DNA of 64,000 nt. It comes from Strongyloides papillosus (lineage: Eukaryota > Nematoda > Chromadorea > Rhabditida > Strongyloididae). Location: assembly GCA_005656395.1 (NCBI GenBank), contig SRSI01000023.1, positions 434,001 through 498,000 of the forward strand, given 5' to 3'. Both the position numbers and the translations under genes were made by a program. The first letter of the stretch is position 1; each line of letters starts with the position of its first letter. Under the pieces are notes generated by a model. It was not told the origin of the DNA. It made no database searches and worked only from the letters and a program-made list of their open reading frames with translations. Below are positions 54,330-64,000 of this stretch, piece by piece.

Positions 54330-56736
54330 CAGTCAAACTTGCGTTTTAGGACCACCAAAATGTTCTTGGAAAAGTGGTCTTAAATGTCAGGTGGTCTTAT
54401 ATTAGAGTTTCTATTTTATTGCAGATATTAGTATAGTTTTAAGTATAAATAAAGTATATTATCTTAATTTTTTATTAAAATAAGTAATAAATACAATTCA
54501 GACAATAAAAAAATATTAAAAATTATTTATTAATAAAAAATCCGTAATTTTCATTTGCCTCATTTTACCTGACAACTCGTTACTGAGTTCTAATTCAAAT
54601 TTATCAATTAATTTTAGTAAATTATTGGATAAATTTTTTCCAAGAATAAATTCTCTACAATTATTAATAGATTCAAAGACTTCTATACTCGTAACAATTT
54701 TTGGTTCATCTTCACTTATTATTGTATCACTTTCATCATCACTTTTTTCCCCATTTGAAGTATAGTGATCTGCTACTATATTTGTAAGCAATTTGTCAAC
54801 ATCAATATTATTATTTTCTTCAATACTAGCTAAGCCACGATTTTCTTCCAAATAACAAAGATCTTCTGGACTACCAGGTTAATTTAACACTTTGAGAATA
54901 CCATCAATATCATTTAAATGATCAACTAATTTTTCATGTTGGTCATTGGCGTTATTGTTGATGTGACTAAGATATTCATGTATTGTTATACCAAATGCCT
55001 GTTCAAATCCACTAATGATAACACGTTCAGATATTTCATCAAGTGATGCTATACAAAATCGTACGACATCATGAAGAGTAATGGAATTTAATAACGTGTT
55101 GACATCACCATTTTCACAAGATTCTGTTAAAGAGATAATTTTTTGTAAAAATTTTTTTTGTAGTACATTTTAAAGATCCTATTTACTGTTATATCCAATG
55201 GTTGAAGTTCACCTGTAGTTGACTTTGGCAAAAAGAATAATTTAATGTTGTTAAAATGAAAATCCAATTCAGCTGATTCAACATTATGAGACGTACAATT
55301 ATCCAGTATTAAAGCTACAGGGCCAATATTTTTTTTTTGTAAAGTAGTTGTCCAAGTAAATCAGATATTCTTGAAATAAAGATTTGGTCATCCAAGCAGC
55401 TTTATTACCACGATATAAGAAGCCTGCTTTTCCATCTAAATTAATTTTTTTCAATGCCCTAGGTTTTCTAGAAGAAGCAATAATCAAGGGAAGACATTTC
55501 ATTCCATCAAAACTGACACATAAACATATTGTAATTCTTGACCTGTTTATTTTTACACCACTGGATTCCTTAGATTTGTCGATTAATGATTTACTGCTTA
55601 AACATTTGTAGTACAGAGCAGTCTCATCAATGTTAAAAATTTGTGACGGCTTAATGTCTTTGAAAACACCAAGGACATTTTTGCGGTACTCATCAATTAC
55701 ATTTTTATCATATCCACCTTTTTCACCATGTAATGTTCCTCTTTTTATATTGTTTCTACATTTGAAACTGTCTAACCATCCATTACTTGCTTTGAAGGAA
55801 TCTATTTGTAAACTTCTGGCTACAGCAAGAGCCTTTTCTTGTAGTAATGTACCTGTGACTGGTATGTTACGGCTCCTAAGATTACAAAAAAAATCCAGTA
55901 TTATAGAATTGATTTCTTCATAGCGTTGGTTTGAGTTTATATTTTTTTTATCCCCAGAAGTTGTAGATGACAGAATTTCTTTCTCACTATGTAGAATATT
56001 TAAAACTTGAGTCTTTGATATACCATACTTATCAGCCAATTTTCTTTGAGACAGTCCTGTCTTTGAGTCATTTATAACTTTTATTTTCTCACTCACACTA
56101 AGGACCTTTCTTTGAGAACATGAACTTTTCTTAGACATAATTAAAAAATTTAGATCCTCTATGAACTTTGTATCGAAGTGGATTATTGGTAAACACGTTA
56201 AATTTTATCTATATTCACTAAAAAGAAAATAACATACAATATGGTTTAACCTACATACACTTTTAACTTATTAGTGTTGCCTGTTAAATAGCTGTTCTTA
56301 GAAGTCACAGAAATTTATCTTTATTCCTAAAATTTAAAAAATTTACACATAAAAATATCATATAATCATTAAAATTTCATTATTCGTGCTTTATTTAAAT
56401 TATACTACGACAAATGAAATCTTAGACAAAGAGAAATTGTTCATAACACATTTTCTTTTCAAGAAAATTTTTTATTTTTTAAGGTAGCTATTACAAAATG
56501 ACCAAATGTTTTGGTTAAATATCCCTGGTCTTAAATTAAAGGTGTTTTTACACGGTTGTGATCAAAAATTAGTTAAAAAAGTGGTCTTAAATATCAAGTG
56601 GTCTCTCATTAGAGGTGGTCTTTTATCACAGGCATTTGGAACATATTTGTATGGGCAAAAATTGGGTTTTTAAGAAAGTGGTCCTAGGTGTCAGGTGGTC
56701 TCTTACTAGAGGTGGTCTTTAGGACAAGTTTGACTG
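54330..56736 (-). mobile_element. Tigger (pogo) DNA transposon, complete ends
   Basis: CAGTCAAACTTGCGTTTTAG at 54330 and CTTTAGGACAAGTTTGACTG ending 56736 are TIRs with TA duplications (54328-54329, 56737-56738). Subterminal repeats of the AAGTGGTCTTAAATGTCAGG type occur inside both ends. 2407 bp, typical for Tigger. The transposase on the minus strand is broken. Confidence 0.93.
54516..56138 (-). pseudogene. Tigger transposase pseudogene
   Basis: CENP-B/jerky-type transposase. The first frame (55299-56138) has the N-terminal helix-turn-helix (SVSEKIKVINDSKTGLSQRK, LADKYGISKTQVLNI), the CENP-B-type second helix-turn-helix (FKASNGWLDSFKCRNNIKRG) and D1 in IFNIDETALYYK. An A10 run at about 55329-55338 shifts the frame; one A fewer gives GPVALILDNCTSHNV (D2) and LPKSTTGELQPLDITVNRIF (D3). 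A second shift after KKNFYKK leads to HDVVRFCIASLDEISERVI and IHEYLSHINNNANDQ; then a TAA and the acidic C-terminal tail (54516-54851). The catalytic triad itself is intact. Confidence 0.9.
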
Positions 56737-56738
56737 TA

Positions 56739-58159
56739 TCATAAATATAACAAATTTACTAACACTTTTTAAATACAAAATTTATTACTTTAAAAAACCA
56801 ATTAAAATTTTTCGAAACTTTTAATTTAGTGGTAAAAAAAATATCAATTACAATGCCATTGTAGAAATTAAACAGCAAATATTTTTGAATTGTTTTTAAA
56901 CACAATAAAACGTATAATTCTTATTTCTTTCTCTTACGTAAACTAAATTCAATCTCAAATATCTTTTATTTCTATAAATCCTTTAACTTATTGTAACTTT
57001 TGTATTTATAATATATTTTATCAATAAATATGAATGATTTTCATATATTTTTCTAGTTAATTTCATTTACTTTAAATGGGTGAATGTTTTTTAATTTACT
57101 TCATTTTCCTTCCATAAATAAAAAAAAATCAGATAAGGATGGAACCATACAAAATCAAATTTTATCATAGCTCAATTCAAAAAATTTTAAATTTAATATA
57201 TCGCAAAAAATAATTTTATGAGCCAATGTACGCACATACGTAAAAATATATGCAAAAATAATTAATTATTGTATCGTCTCATTTCAGAGAATGGTCCGTG
57301 TATTTCAATACAATAATTTGTGAGTGTATAACTTAAAAATCTGTATACCAATAAAAATAGTACAAATTTTTACATTTGTTTTAGAACTACTTATGAGTCG
57401 TAGTTAATTTTTGGGTTTTTTATTTGACTATCATGTTGCCTTTATAATCTTTCATATTTGTAATAAAAATAAAAAAATTGATTATAAAAAATATTAACTA
57501 AAAGTTTGATCATAAAAAATTTGGTTTTTGCATAAACATAAATGTACTTGTATAAAAATTTTTGTGTTTCAGGATTTTTTATCTAGATAAATTTGTTGTC
57601 AAAACTTTTAATCTTAAATTAAATCATGTAATTATAAGCATTAATCAACAATATATTATTAAAAAATTAGTTTTCTAGCAATTGTTGTTAATAAATTATC
57701 ACTGTCTTCAATAATTTTACTATATCTACTTTAAAAAATAAAAATTCGTAGTTAATAAATGTGTTTATCGAATAAATATTAACATTGTTGAGAAGATTTA
57801 AAAATTTTTTATCATTTGACTTAATAACACTAAATAAAACATTTAAATATTTTATATCAAACAAAGCTTTACTAAATAATTGTAAAACATTGGGTTTTAT
57901 TTAAATTTACATAGATTACTATAATAGGAGATATCATGCTTCAGTTTTTTGTTGCAATCATCGTTAAATAACTAAACATTTTTTTTAGTAAAAATAAAAA
58001 AATTTCTATTGCAATTAACATGAAAAAAATGATAATATTTATATATTAAAAAATATGAATACAAATAAAAAGAATTATATATTTTCGAAAAGTCGAAAAG
58101 AAATTGCATCATTTGTCTGAATTAAATATTTCATTTAATTGAAACATTTTCTATTCACT
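56739..58159. other. Intergenic, no gene seen
   Basis: AT-rich spacer up to the astacin gene. No supported exon or repeat. Confidence 0.4.
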
Positions 58160-59594
58160 ATGAAAATTATTATTTTGCTGCTGATTTTTCTTCTAACTAT
58201 ACATATAACAGTAAGTTAATAATTTTCGGAACTTTAATAACTATAAATAGTTTCAAACGAAAGAATCGATGTTAAAGAATGAAGAAACCAATCTAGAAGC
58301 CACAAGAGATGCAACAGAAATTTTAGAAGAAATCGCAGAGAGAGTATTAAGTAAAGATACAAGAAAAAATAATAAAAAAAGAAGAAATAAATTTAGAAAA
58401 AGATCAAAACTTTTTGAAGGTGATATAGTTCTTACTCCCCGTCAAGCAAAAAAAGTGATAATGGATGTTGCTGAAAGAGCAACAAATGCAGGAATTGATA
58501 TTTCTGATGTTGTCAATGAAACACAGATTAGAACAAAAAGAAAAATAGATAATACTACAATACTTCAATGGAAATTTCCTATACTTTATTATGTTGACCC
58601 TAAAGTAAATGCATCAAAAATTGACATAGCTTTAAGGAGTATAGAAAGTGAAACATGTATAAGATTTAAAAAAGTAGACAGAGAAATGCAAGATCAACCA
58701 GGTTTGTTATATTATGATGATGGAGACTGTTATAGCAGCATTGGTAGACTTTACGAACAACAGTTTCAACCAATAAGTATTAGTGGTATTTGTGATACCA
58801 TTGGAACAATTATACATGAAACGATGCATGCACTAGGAAGTCATCATGAACAATCACGAGCTGATAGAAATGATTACTTAACTATTTTCATGAGCAATGT
58901 AGAAGAAGGATTTGAAAATAATTTTTTTAAAACTGATTTTTCCGAAACAATATCATACGGTATACCATATGATTATGGATCTGATATGCATTATCGAACT
59001 AATGCATTTAGTAAAAACGGCGAACCAACAATGTTACCAACTGACCCACTTTATAAAAAAACTATTGGTATGGATGCTGGATTGACTTTTCTTGATGCTA
59101 AAATATTGAATGAACATCATTGTCAGCATAAATGCATTAGACCCATAAAGTGCTACAATGGAGGTTACAGAAACCCTAACGAATGCTTCAGCTGTAAGTG
59201 CATCGCCGGTTTTGAGGGTTCCGATTGTTCTAAAATGCCTGATGATTCAATGGAGTGTGGAGATGCAGTCCGTAAAGTCTCAAAAAATAAAACAGTACGT
59301 TTGTACTCCCGCGGCAAAGGAAATTGTATATATCATATCAAATCAGAAACAAACAGTACGTTGAAAATAACTTTAACGGAAATTGTTTATTTTCCTGGTT
59401 TCAAATCAACTTGCGTTTTAGAAAATAGTCTCGAAATAAAATATTATAATGATAAATCACTTACTGGAGCACTTTTCTGCTTATCTGAAAAAAACAGAAC
59501 AATAGTATCACAAGGTGATCACGTTATTGTTCACCATAGAAGTACCCAGGGAACGAATTTTATGCTAATGCAATTTGAAAACGTTAAAAATTAG
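58160..59594 (+). CDS. Secreted astacin metalloprotease with EGF-like and CUB domains
   Basis: Zinc endopeptidase of the M12A family, 464 residues. Exon 1 (58160-58210) is the signal peptide MKIIILLLIFLLTIHIT; a 40-nt intron (GTAAGTT...AAATAG, 58211-58250) precedes the single long exon 2. The propeptide carries LFEGD (aspartate switch at about residue 75) and ends in RTKR (about residues 111-114), a furin-like activation site. The catalytic domain has HETMHALGSHHEQSR (about 206-220), matching HExxHxxGxxHExxR, and the Met-turn YGSDMHY. An EGF-like module follows (CYNGGYRNPNECFSCKC), then a CUB domain starting MECGDAVRKVS and ending near NFMLMQFENV. All catalytic ligands are present and the frame is clean, so it should be active. 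Expanded astacins in Strongyloides-type nematodes are linked to skin penetration and host tissue degradation; that role here is inference. The downstream ATG at 58269 would lack a signal peptide. Confidence 0.94.
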
Positions 59595-59717
59595 TTCAAG
59601 TATAATTTTAACCAATATAGTAATTATTTAAAATAATTAATGAAAACAAATTTTACATGAATTTTATTACACTTTAATAAAACATAATTATTTAAATTTT
59701 TTTGCTAATTTTTGGGG

Positions 59718-60156
59718 ACACGTTAGTTCACCAAGAGCTAATTTGCTTTTTCTCTAGGTCTCACAACGATTTCTAAATTTTGTTGGAGGTTAAAATCCGA
59801 AATAGTGTAAGCATTTTTTTTTATATTCCTTTGGATTTAGTTTATGATAGCACTGCGTTTATCACACCCCCATCCCTTTGAAATAAAAAAATAGACGTTA
59901 GTAAAAGGAATTTGATTATTTATTAGGAGAAATTTTTATTTTAACATAATTTTTTTAAAAAAAAGTGCTTGTTACTTCAAAAGAAGGCCATTAAAATCAA
60001 TTATAAATTCAAATACCATTTAAATAATTTACTATTAATAATAAACATTACTCTAAATTGTAAAATACACAAGCATATGGAACACTTATCCAAGGAAAAC
60101 AGGAAAATCGTTGTAGGAGTAAAAGACCGGAAAAAAGCAAATTAGCCGTTACGTAT
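59718..60156. mobile_element. Non-autonomous inverted-repeat element
   Basis: AGCTAATTTGCTTTTTCTCT with GGTCTCACAACGATTT at the left recurs inverted at the right (AAATCGTTGTAGGAG, AAAAGCAAATTAGCCG). The arms are about 50 bp with several mismatches; 440 bp in total, no coding. Confidence 0.5.
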
Positions 60157-60552
60157 ATAAGAAATTTTCCATATAAATTCTTGATGAATATACGTGCTCC
60201 CTAATTTTTTTAAATTTTGCTTCCCAGTGCGCTGAATATATATAGCAGATATAATCTGTTGGAGAAATGTTCGTATCTACTGTACAATTAAATAATTTTT
60301 TACAATCATATTATTTTTTTATGTAATCATCGTATTTATTATATCATTTTATACTAATTTATATGATTTTTATAGAGTTGAATAAATCTTTATCCATCAT
60401 AATCATTTACAGCAGGTTAGTCGTATAAAAAATAAGACTAAATATGCGTAAAACTTATCTACTCTTAGTTGTAATTATTCTATAAAAATTTTTAATACTT
60501 GAACTACACAATCAAAATTTAAAACTTTCGTTTTAATTGTAATTATACAATC

Positions 60553-61373
60553 ATCACACAGAAATACTGGTGACGAGTTTGTACTAAAATTTTAGTAAAC
60601 CTGGGCGGCGTTCTCGTCACTGGGAAAAAAAACAAAAATCCGTCACCCTGGAATAATGTCTTTAATTTTTAAAAAACAAAGTATATATTTTTGGTGTAAC
60701 GTTTATTGAACATAAAAAAATAACATTGTAAATAGAGTAAAATTTTATTAAATAAAGAACAACAATAAATAAAAATTAAATATATCATATTTTTGAAATA
60801 CTAAAAGTATCACCCGCTTCTATTACTAAGTTAACCGTTGATTTCACCCTCTTACAGCGTATTTTTTTTACCAGTATCTTTCCATTTTCCGCAAACTGAA
60901 TCAATTAATACTTATTAACAATTACCTGAAATAAAATTAATTAGTTTACTAAATCTTCATTAATAACGCTGGTATCACCCAGTTGTAACAGCTGACAAAA
61001 ACACTTACCAAGATATCGCGTTAAACCGTGGTTATTGGCATTTCCAGATGTCCTACAACATTTAAATGATATCCAAAGTCTCCTACAAGTAAATTTAATT
61101 TCCTAAAATTTACATTTTTTATTTCACATAACTTACTATGATATGCCGTCCTAAATTCCGCTACAATTCTGCTTTTTTCATCAATTAAATTAGCCAAAAG
61201 ATTGTGGAGATCAATTCTATTAATTTTTATTCTAAAAAATAACAAAAAAAAAACCGCCAGATACAATTAAATTTTATTAAACGTTATAATTCTTCTACAT
61301 GCAACGATTGGAATAAAGTTTATTTGAAGAGTAAACATGACATAAGTTCTCGTCACCATTTTTTCTGTGTGAT
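60553..61373. mobile_element. TIR element, ATCACACAGAAA ends
   Basis: ATCACACAGAAATACTGGTG (then ACGAG) at the left and CTCGTCACCATTTTTTCTGTGTGAT at the right form about 25-bp TIRs enclosing 821 bp. An 81-codon minus frame at 61021-61266 crosses an intron-like GTAAGT...TTTTAG, but no transposase domain can be recognised. TGGTGACG and CGTCACC phrases also recur inside near 60600-60650. Confidence 0.55.
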
Positions 61374-61435
61374 AAATAATAGTATAAAATTTTGTCATTT
61401 TGACCAACAATTAATTTATTGTTGCGTCTACATTA

Positions 61436-61510
61436 TACAGGGTGAGTCAAAAGTAACATCACGGTTGCAATAAAACACTTTTTAACTTTTTTTGTGAGCG
61501 ACATTTGTTC
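61436..61510. mobile_element. Isolated TACAGGGTG element end
   Basis: TACAGGGTGAGTCAAAAGTA matches the tip of the foldback at 10114 (TACAGGGTGGGCCAAAAGTA). A possible degenerate partner end is TGGGCCACATTGTA at 61866-61879, which would make a 444-bp element, but the arms do not otherwise match. Confidence 0.4.
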
Positions 61511-62449
61511 ATAATATTTTACGCATTTTGTCGAGAATGTGTTAGAGAATAATATATTACAGGATCGTTTTCAAGAACGAATTTTAAAAAAAGTATTTAA
61601 TTTCTTAATATTTTACATTTAAAAAAATATTTTTTAATTTTATTCAGTTTTAACTTATTTTAAAGTTTAAAATGCATAACTACATTTGTAATAACAAATA
61701 TTTCACACAATTATGTACGAAAACGATATCTTTTAAATGATCACCATTTAATTTCTTGCACAAGCGCGTTTATTATAAAACATTATTCATTACTGTTGTT
61801 AAATTGTTTTATCTAACTTTTCGAAGTGATTTACCAAACCTAATATTGCGTGTCTTGACGGAGCTTGGGCCACATTGTAAGAGGTTTGGAATAATTTTTG
61901 CGTTGTAACAATTGAACATTTGTTGGTTTAGTAATCACGAACTATTTTTGTTCGTTCTTCAGTAAAGTACTTTCTTAAGGAGGTAACAACGGTAAAAAAT
62001 ATTTTAAATATATGAAGGAAATTAATATTGTGTAAACAAAATTTTTTATAAAAAAAATGTTTCAAAATAACATTTTAAACATCTAGTATTTATTTTAAAT
62101 CTATTGAAACATTATAAGATGCATTTGATAAACATAAACATTTAAAGTTAACTTGATCCAACTTCTCGTAAAAATCATTCTTGATAATGATCTTGTAATT
62201 TATTATTCTCCACAAAATGCATATAATATCAAAAAATACGTCAACTATAAAAAAGGTTATAACACTTATAAAGTGTTTCATACAACTGTGATGTGACTAT
62301 TGGTCTACCTTCTATAATGTAATTGGTGATATCTTGTAACTTCTGAGTAAGATTAGGATTCCATGTAATAATTTCTTCTACTAAGTTTGTAAAAATCATA
62401 AGTACGATTAGTGTAATCACTAATTGCGATTCTAAAGTAGTTATAAGCC
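61511..62449. other. Intergenic, no gene seen
   Basis: AT-rich, no supported frame. Confidence 0.35.
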
Positions 62450-63060
62450 TGAAAAGTGGTATATAAGAATCCTTTGGTTTTTGTTAACTTATTATTGATA
62501 TATTTAGCAACAAATGTATGAATTGGTGAACCTGATACTCCATTAAATTTTCGTGAGAGAAATGTATGCCCCTTTCTAAGTAATTCACATCTTCCGATAT
62601 TAATTTACAGTTTTTCTGCCCTAAAGTATCAAGTATTCTTTCTAACATTTGAAGGTGTTTTTCTCTTCTTTGAGTGATAAATAGCAAATCATCCTGACAA
62701 ATAAGAAATCGAGATTTTGGTTCATATTTAACAACATTTTCAAAAATTTTTTCCATTTGACGTTGAAATATCATAGGTAAATTTTTGGCACCTATAACTA
62801 AACGTTGAAATTGATAAGTAGTTTCACGATGAGTGAAGATAAAGTGATGTCTATCTTACAATGGTATTTGGATTTGCCAAAAACTGCTTTGTAAATCGAG
62901 TTTACTTGCAAAATCAAAGTAGGTCATTTTCGCAAAAAATATTTAATAGTGTTGATGGAGCACAATTCATAAAACGAATCTTTTCATTAAGACAACGAGC
63001 ATCCAAAACAAACGTAATTTTGTTTTTTCGATTTCATTAGGTAGTAAAGTAAAAATGAGT
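62450..63060 (-). pseudogene. Ty3/gypsy-like reverse transcriptase fragment
   Basis: On the minus strand: KITFVLDARCLNEKI, a frame change, then FDFASKLDLQSSFWQIQIPL, a TAA, RHHFIFTHRETTYQFQRLVI, GAKNLPMIFQRQMEKIFENV, LICQDDLLFI (catalytic box, with CQDD in place of the usual Y.DD) and HLQMLERILDTLGQKN. The order of palm motifs is that of LTR-retrotransposon RT; the SKLDLQSSFWQI and IFQRQM phrases favour Ty3/gypsy. No protease, RNase H, integrase or LTR was recognised. It is a decayed fragment. Confidence 0.75.
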
Positions 63061-64000
63061 AAAGAATTAATAACAAGAAAGTGATTCTTTTGCAGCAAAT
63101 GCTTATTTTCTGATAAATGGATAATTTTGCTAAAGATTTAATGTTTTGAGGGTAAATTCACAAAATGATAATATGTTACGACATTAGTAGTTGTCACTCA
63201 ACACTTTGTTTTTCGTTACAAAAAGTTTGTAAAAAATGAGCTATATACCATAGATTTTAAAAAAAGAACGGCTAATTTTCGTTTGCAACAAAATGTGTTG
63301 TGACAAACTCCGGCGAGTTTATGCTTTCCCGATTAAATCGTTATTCTTAAGAATGTGTTAACGAGTGAATGCTCGTAAATGGTGATATCTTTTCTTTATA
63401 AAGTTTCTGAAAATACTTCTTTCTTGGATTAGGCATGAATAATAAGTGATTCGATTGGTAGAATGAAAACTTTTGGCAATCGTACAGCTACCCTTACTTT
63501 TTCGATGTTTCTTTTTTCTGAAAAGATCAAATATTTTTTCTCATATCAATGATATTTTTTATTGATAGCAGCACAAAATTAAGTAGCATTAAATAAATTA
63601 TTTATCTTTAAAAGAAAGTGACTCAGTAGTATTCGTTAATCTATTTATTTTAGCTAATTTACTGGCAATTTCTGTGTTTATACGTATACTTTAGTTAGAT
63701 ACATTAGACTGAGATGTTGAATCGAGTCGATAATGAATTCATTCGATCAATCGTCTAATCAATGCAGTGACTATCCGACTTAATATCAAATGTTATGGAT
63801 AAATAGGAGAGTAAATTGTGAAATATAAGATTTCGAATTCTGGTTACAAATATCTAAAATCGACCCAGTTTTTTTGGTTATAAAAAACGTCTTTTGGCTA
63901 TATTTTTATAAAAATCGATTAAATTTGAAAAAGTAAAAACATTTGTCCAAACGATCAGGTTCTGGGTCTCGATGAGAGAGTTGAAATGGCTCACCGACCA
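63061..64000. other. Probable decayed retroelement upstream region
   Basis: No open frame. The first 100 bases continue the RT fragment's N-terminal side in shifting frames. The last 200 bases are less AT-rich, without recognisable motifs. Confidence 0.3.

Noticed and set aside
54516..54851. Separate 111-residue acidic protein gene
   Set aside because: It lies within the Tigger TIRs and continues the transposase C-terminal frame after a single TAA.
61021..61266. 81-codon minus frame as a Harbinger-type transposase
   Set aside because: A GDxGY-like phrase is present but no catalytic residues or further domain could be found; left as part of the TIR element.

Overview
The window looks like a very AT-rich animal genome, most likely a parasitic nematode of the Strongyloides/Parastrongyloides type. 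The evidence is a secreted CAP (SCP/TAPS) protein, a secreted astacin metalloprotease with EGF-like and CUB domains, several small transthyretin-like secreted proteins, and spliced genes whose introns are only 33-42 nt long with GT...AG ends. The assignment is inference from gene content; there is no rRNA or mitochondrial sequence to confirm it.

Most of the window is repeats and dead mobile elements. Likely live host genes are few: a TTR-like gene (2.8-3.2 kb), a secreted protein with an Arg-rich half and a Glu-rich half (12.2-13.2 kb), a CAP protein (21.4-22.2 kb), an eight-exon micro-exon secreted gene (43.3-44.3 kb), a second TTR-like gene (50.6-51.1 kb) and an astacin (58.2-59.6 kb). All of these appear to have signal peptides, so the local host gene content is secretory. 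Broken host-type genes include a RAD51 recombinase interrupted by a TIR element (15.0-18.0 kb), a NADAR-domain gene (8.9-9.4 kb), a bHLH fragment (35.7-36.1 kb), a DEAD-box helicase remnant (33.8-34.4 kb), a TTR-like gene with one stop codon (47.5 kb) and decayed copies of the micro-exon gene (45.6, 49.0 and 53.5 kb).

Mobile elements by region: a foldback family with TACAGGGTG ends (0.9-2.5, 10.1-11.6, 48.5 and 61.4 kb); a mariner with intact TIRs but a mutated third catalytic residue (7.5-8.7 kb) and two older mariner remnants (28.3 and 51.3 kb); a small element with CCGGGTGGCCGGCC-type ends (14.5 and 18.0 kb); a 4.2-kb TIR element with GCAGATCTGC subterminal arrays and two unrecognised genes (23.0-27.2 kb); a 5.1-kb TIR element carrying a pogo transposase (30.4-35.5 kb); a DIRS-like tyrosine-recombinase retrotransposon in the unusual order RT/RNase H - Gag-like - recombinase (36.6-42.0 kb); a Tigger element (54.3-56.7 kb); and a Ty3/gypsy-like RT fragment (62.5-63.0 kb).

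The 42.5-54.0 kb block is a gene-family neighbourhood. A micro-exon gene, TTR-like genes and a tRNA-Met-like sequence have been copied together: two tandem copies of a roughly 3.1-kb unit lie at 45.5-48.0 and 48.8-51.1 kb, in inverted orientation to the intact micro-exon gene. Several broken frames fail at A or T homopolymers, so some may be assembly errors rather than real decay.
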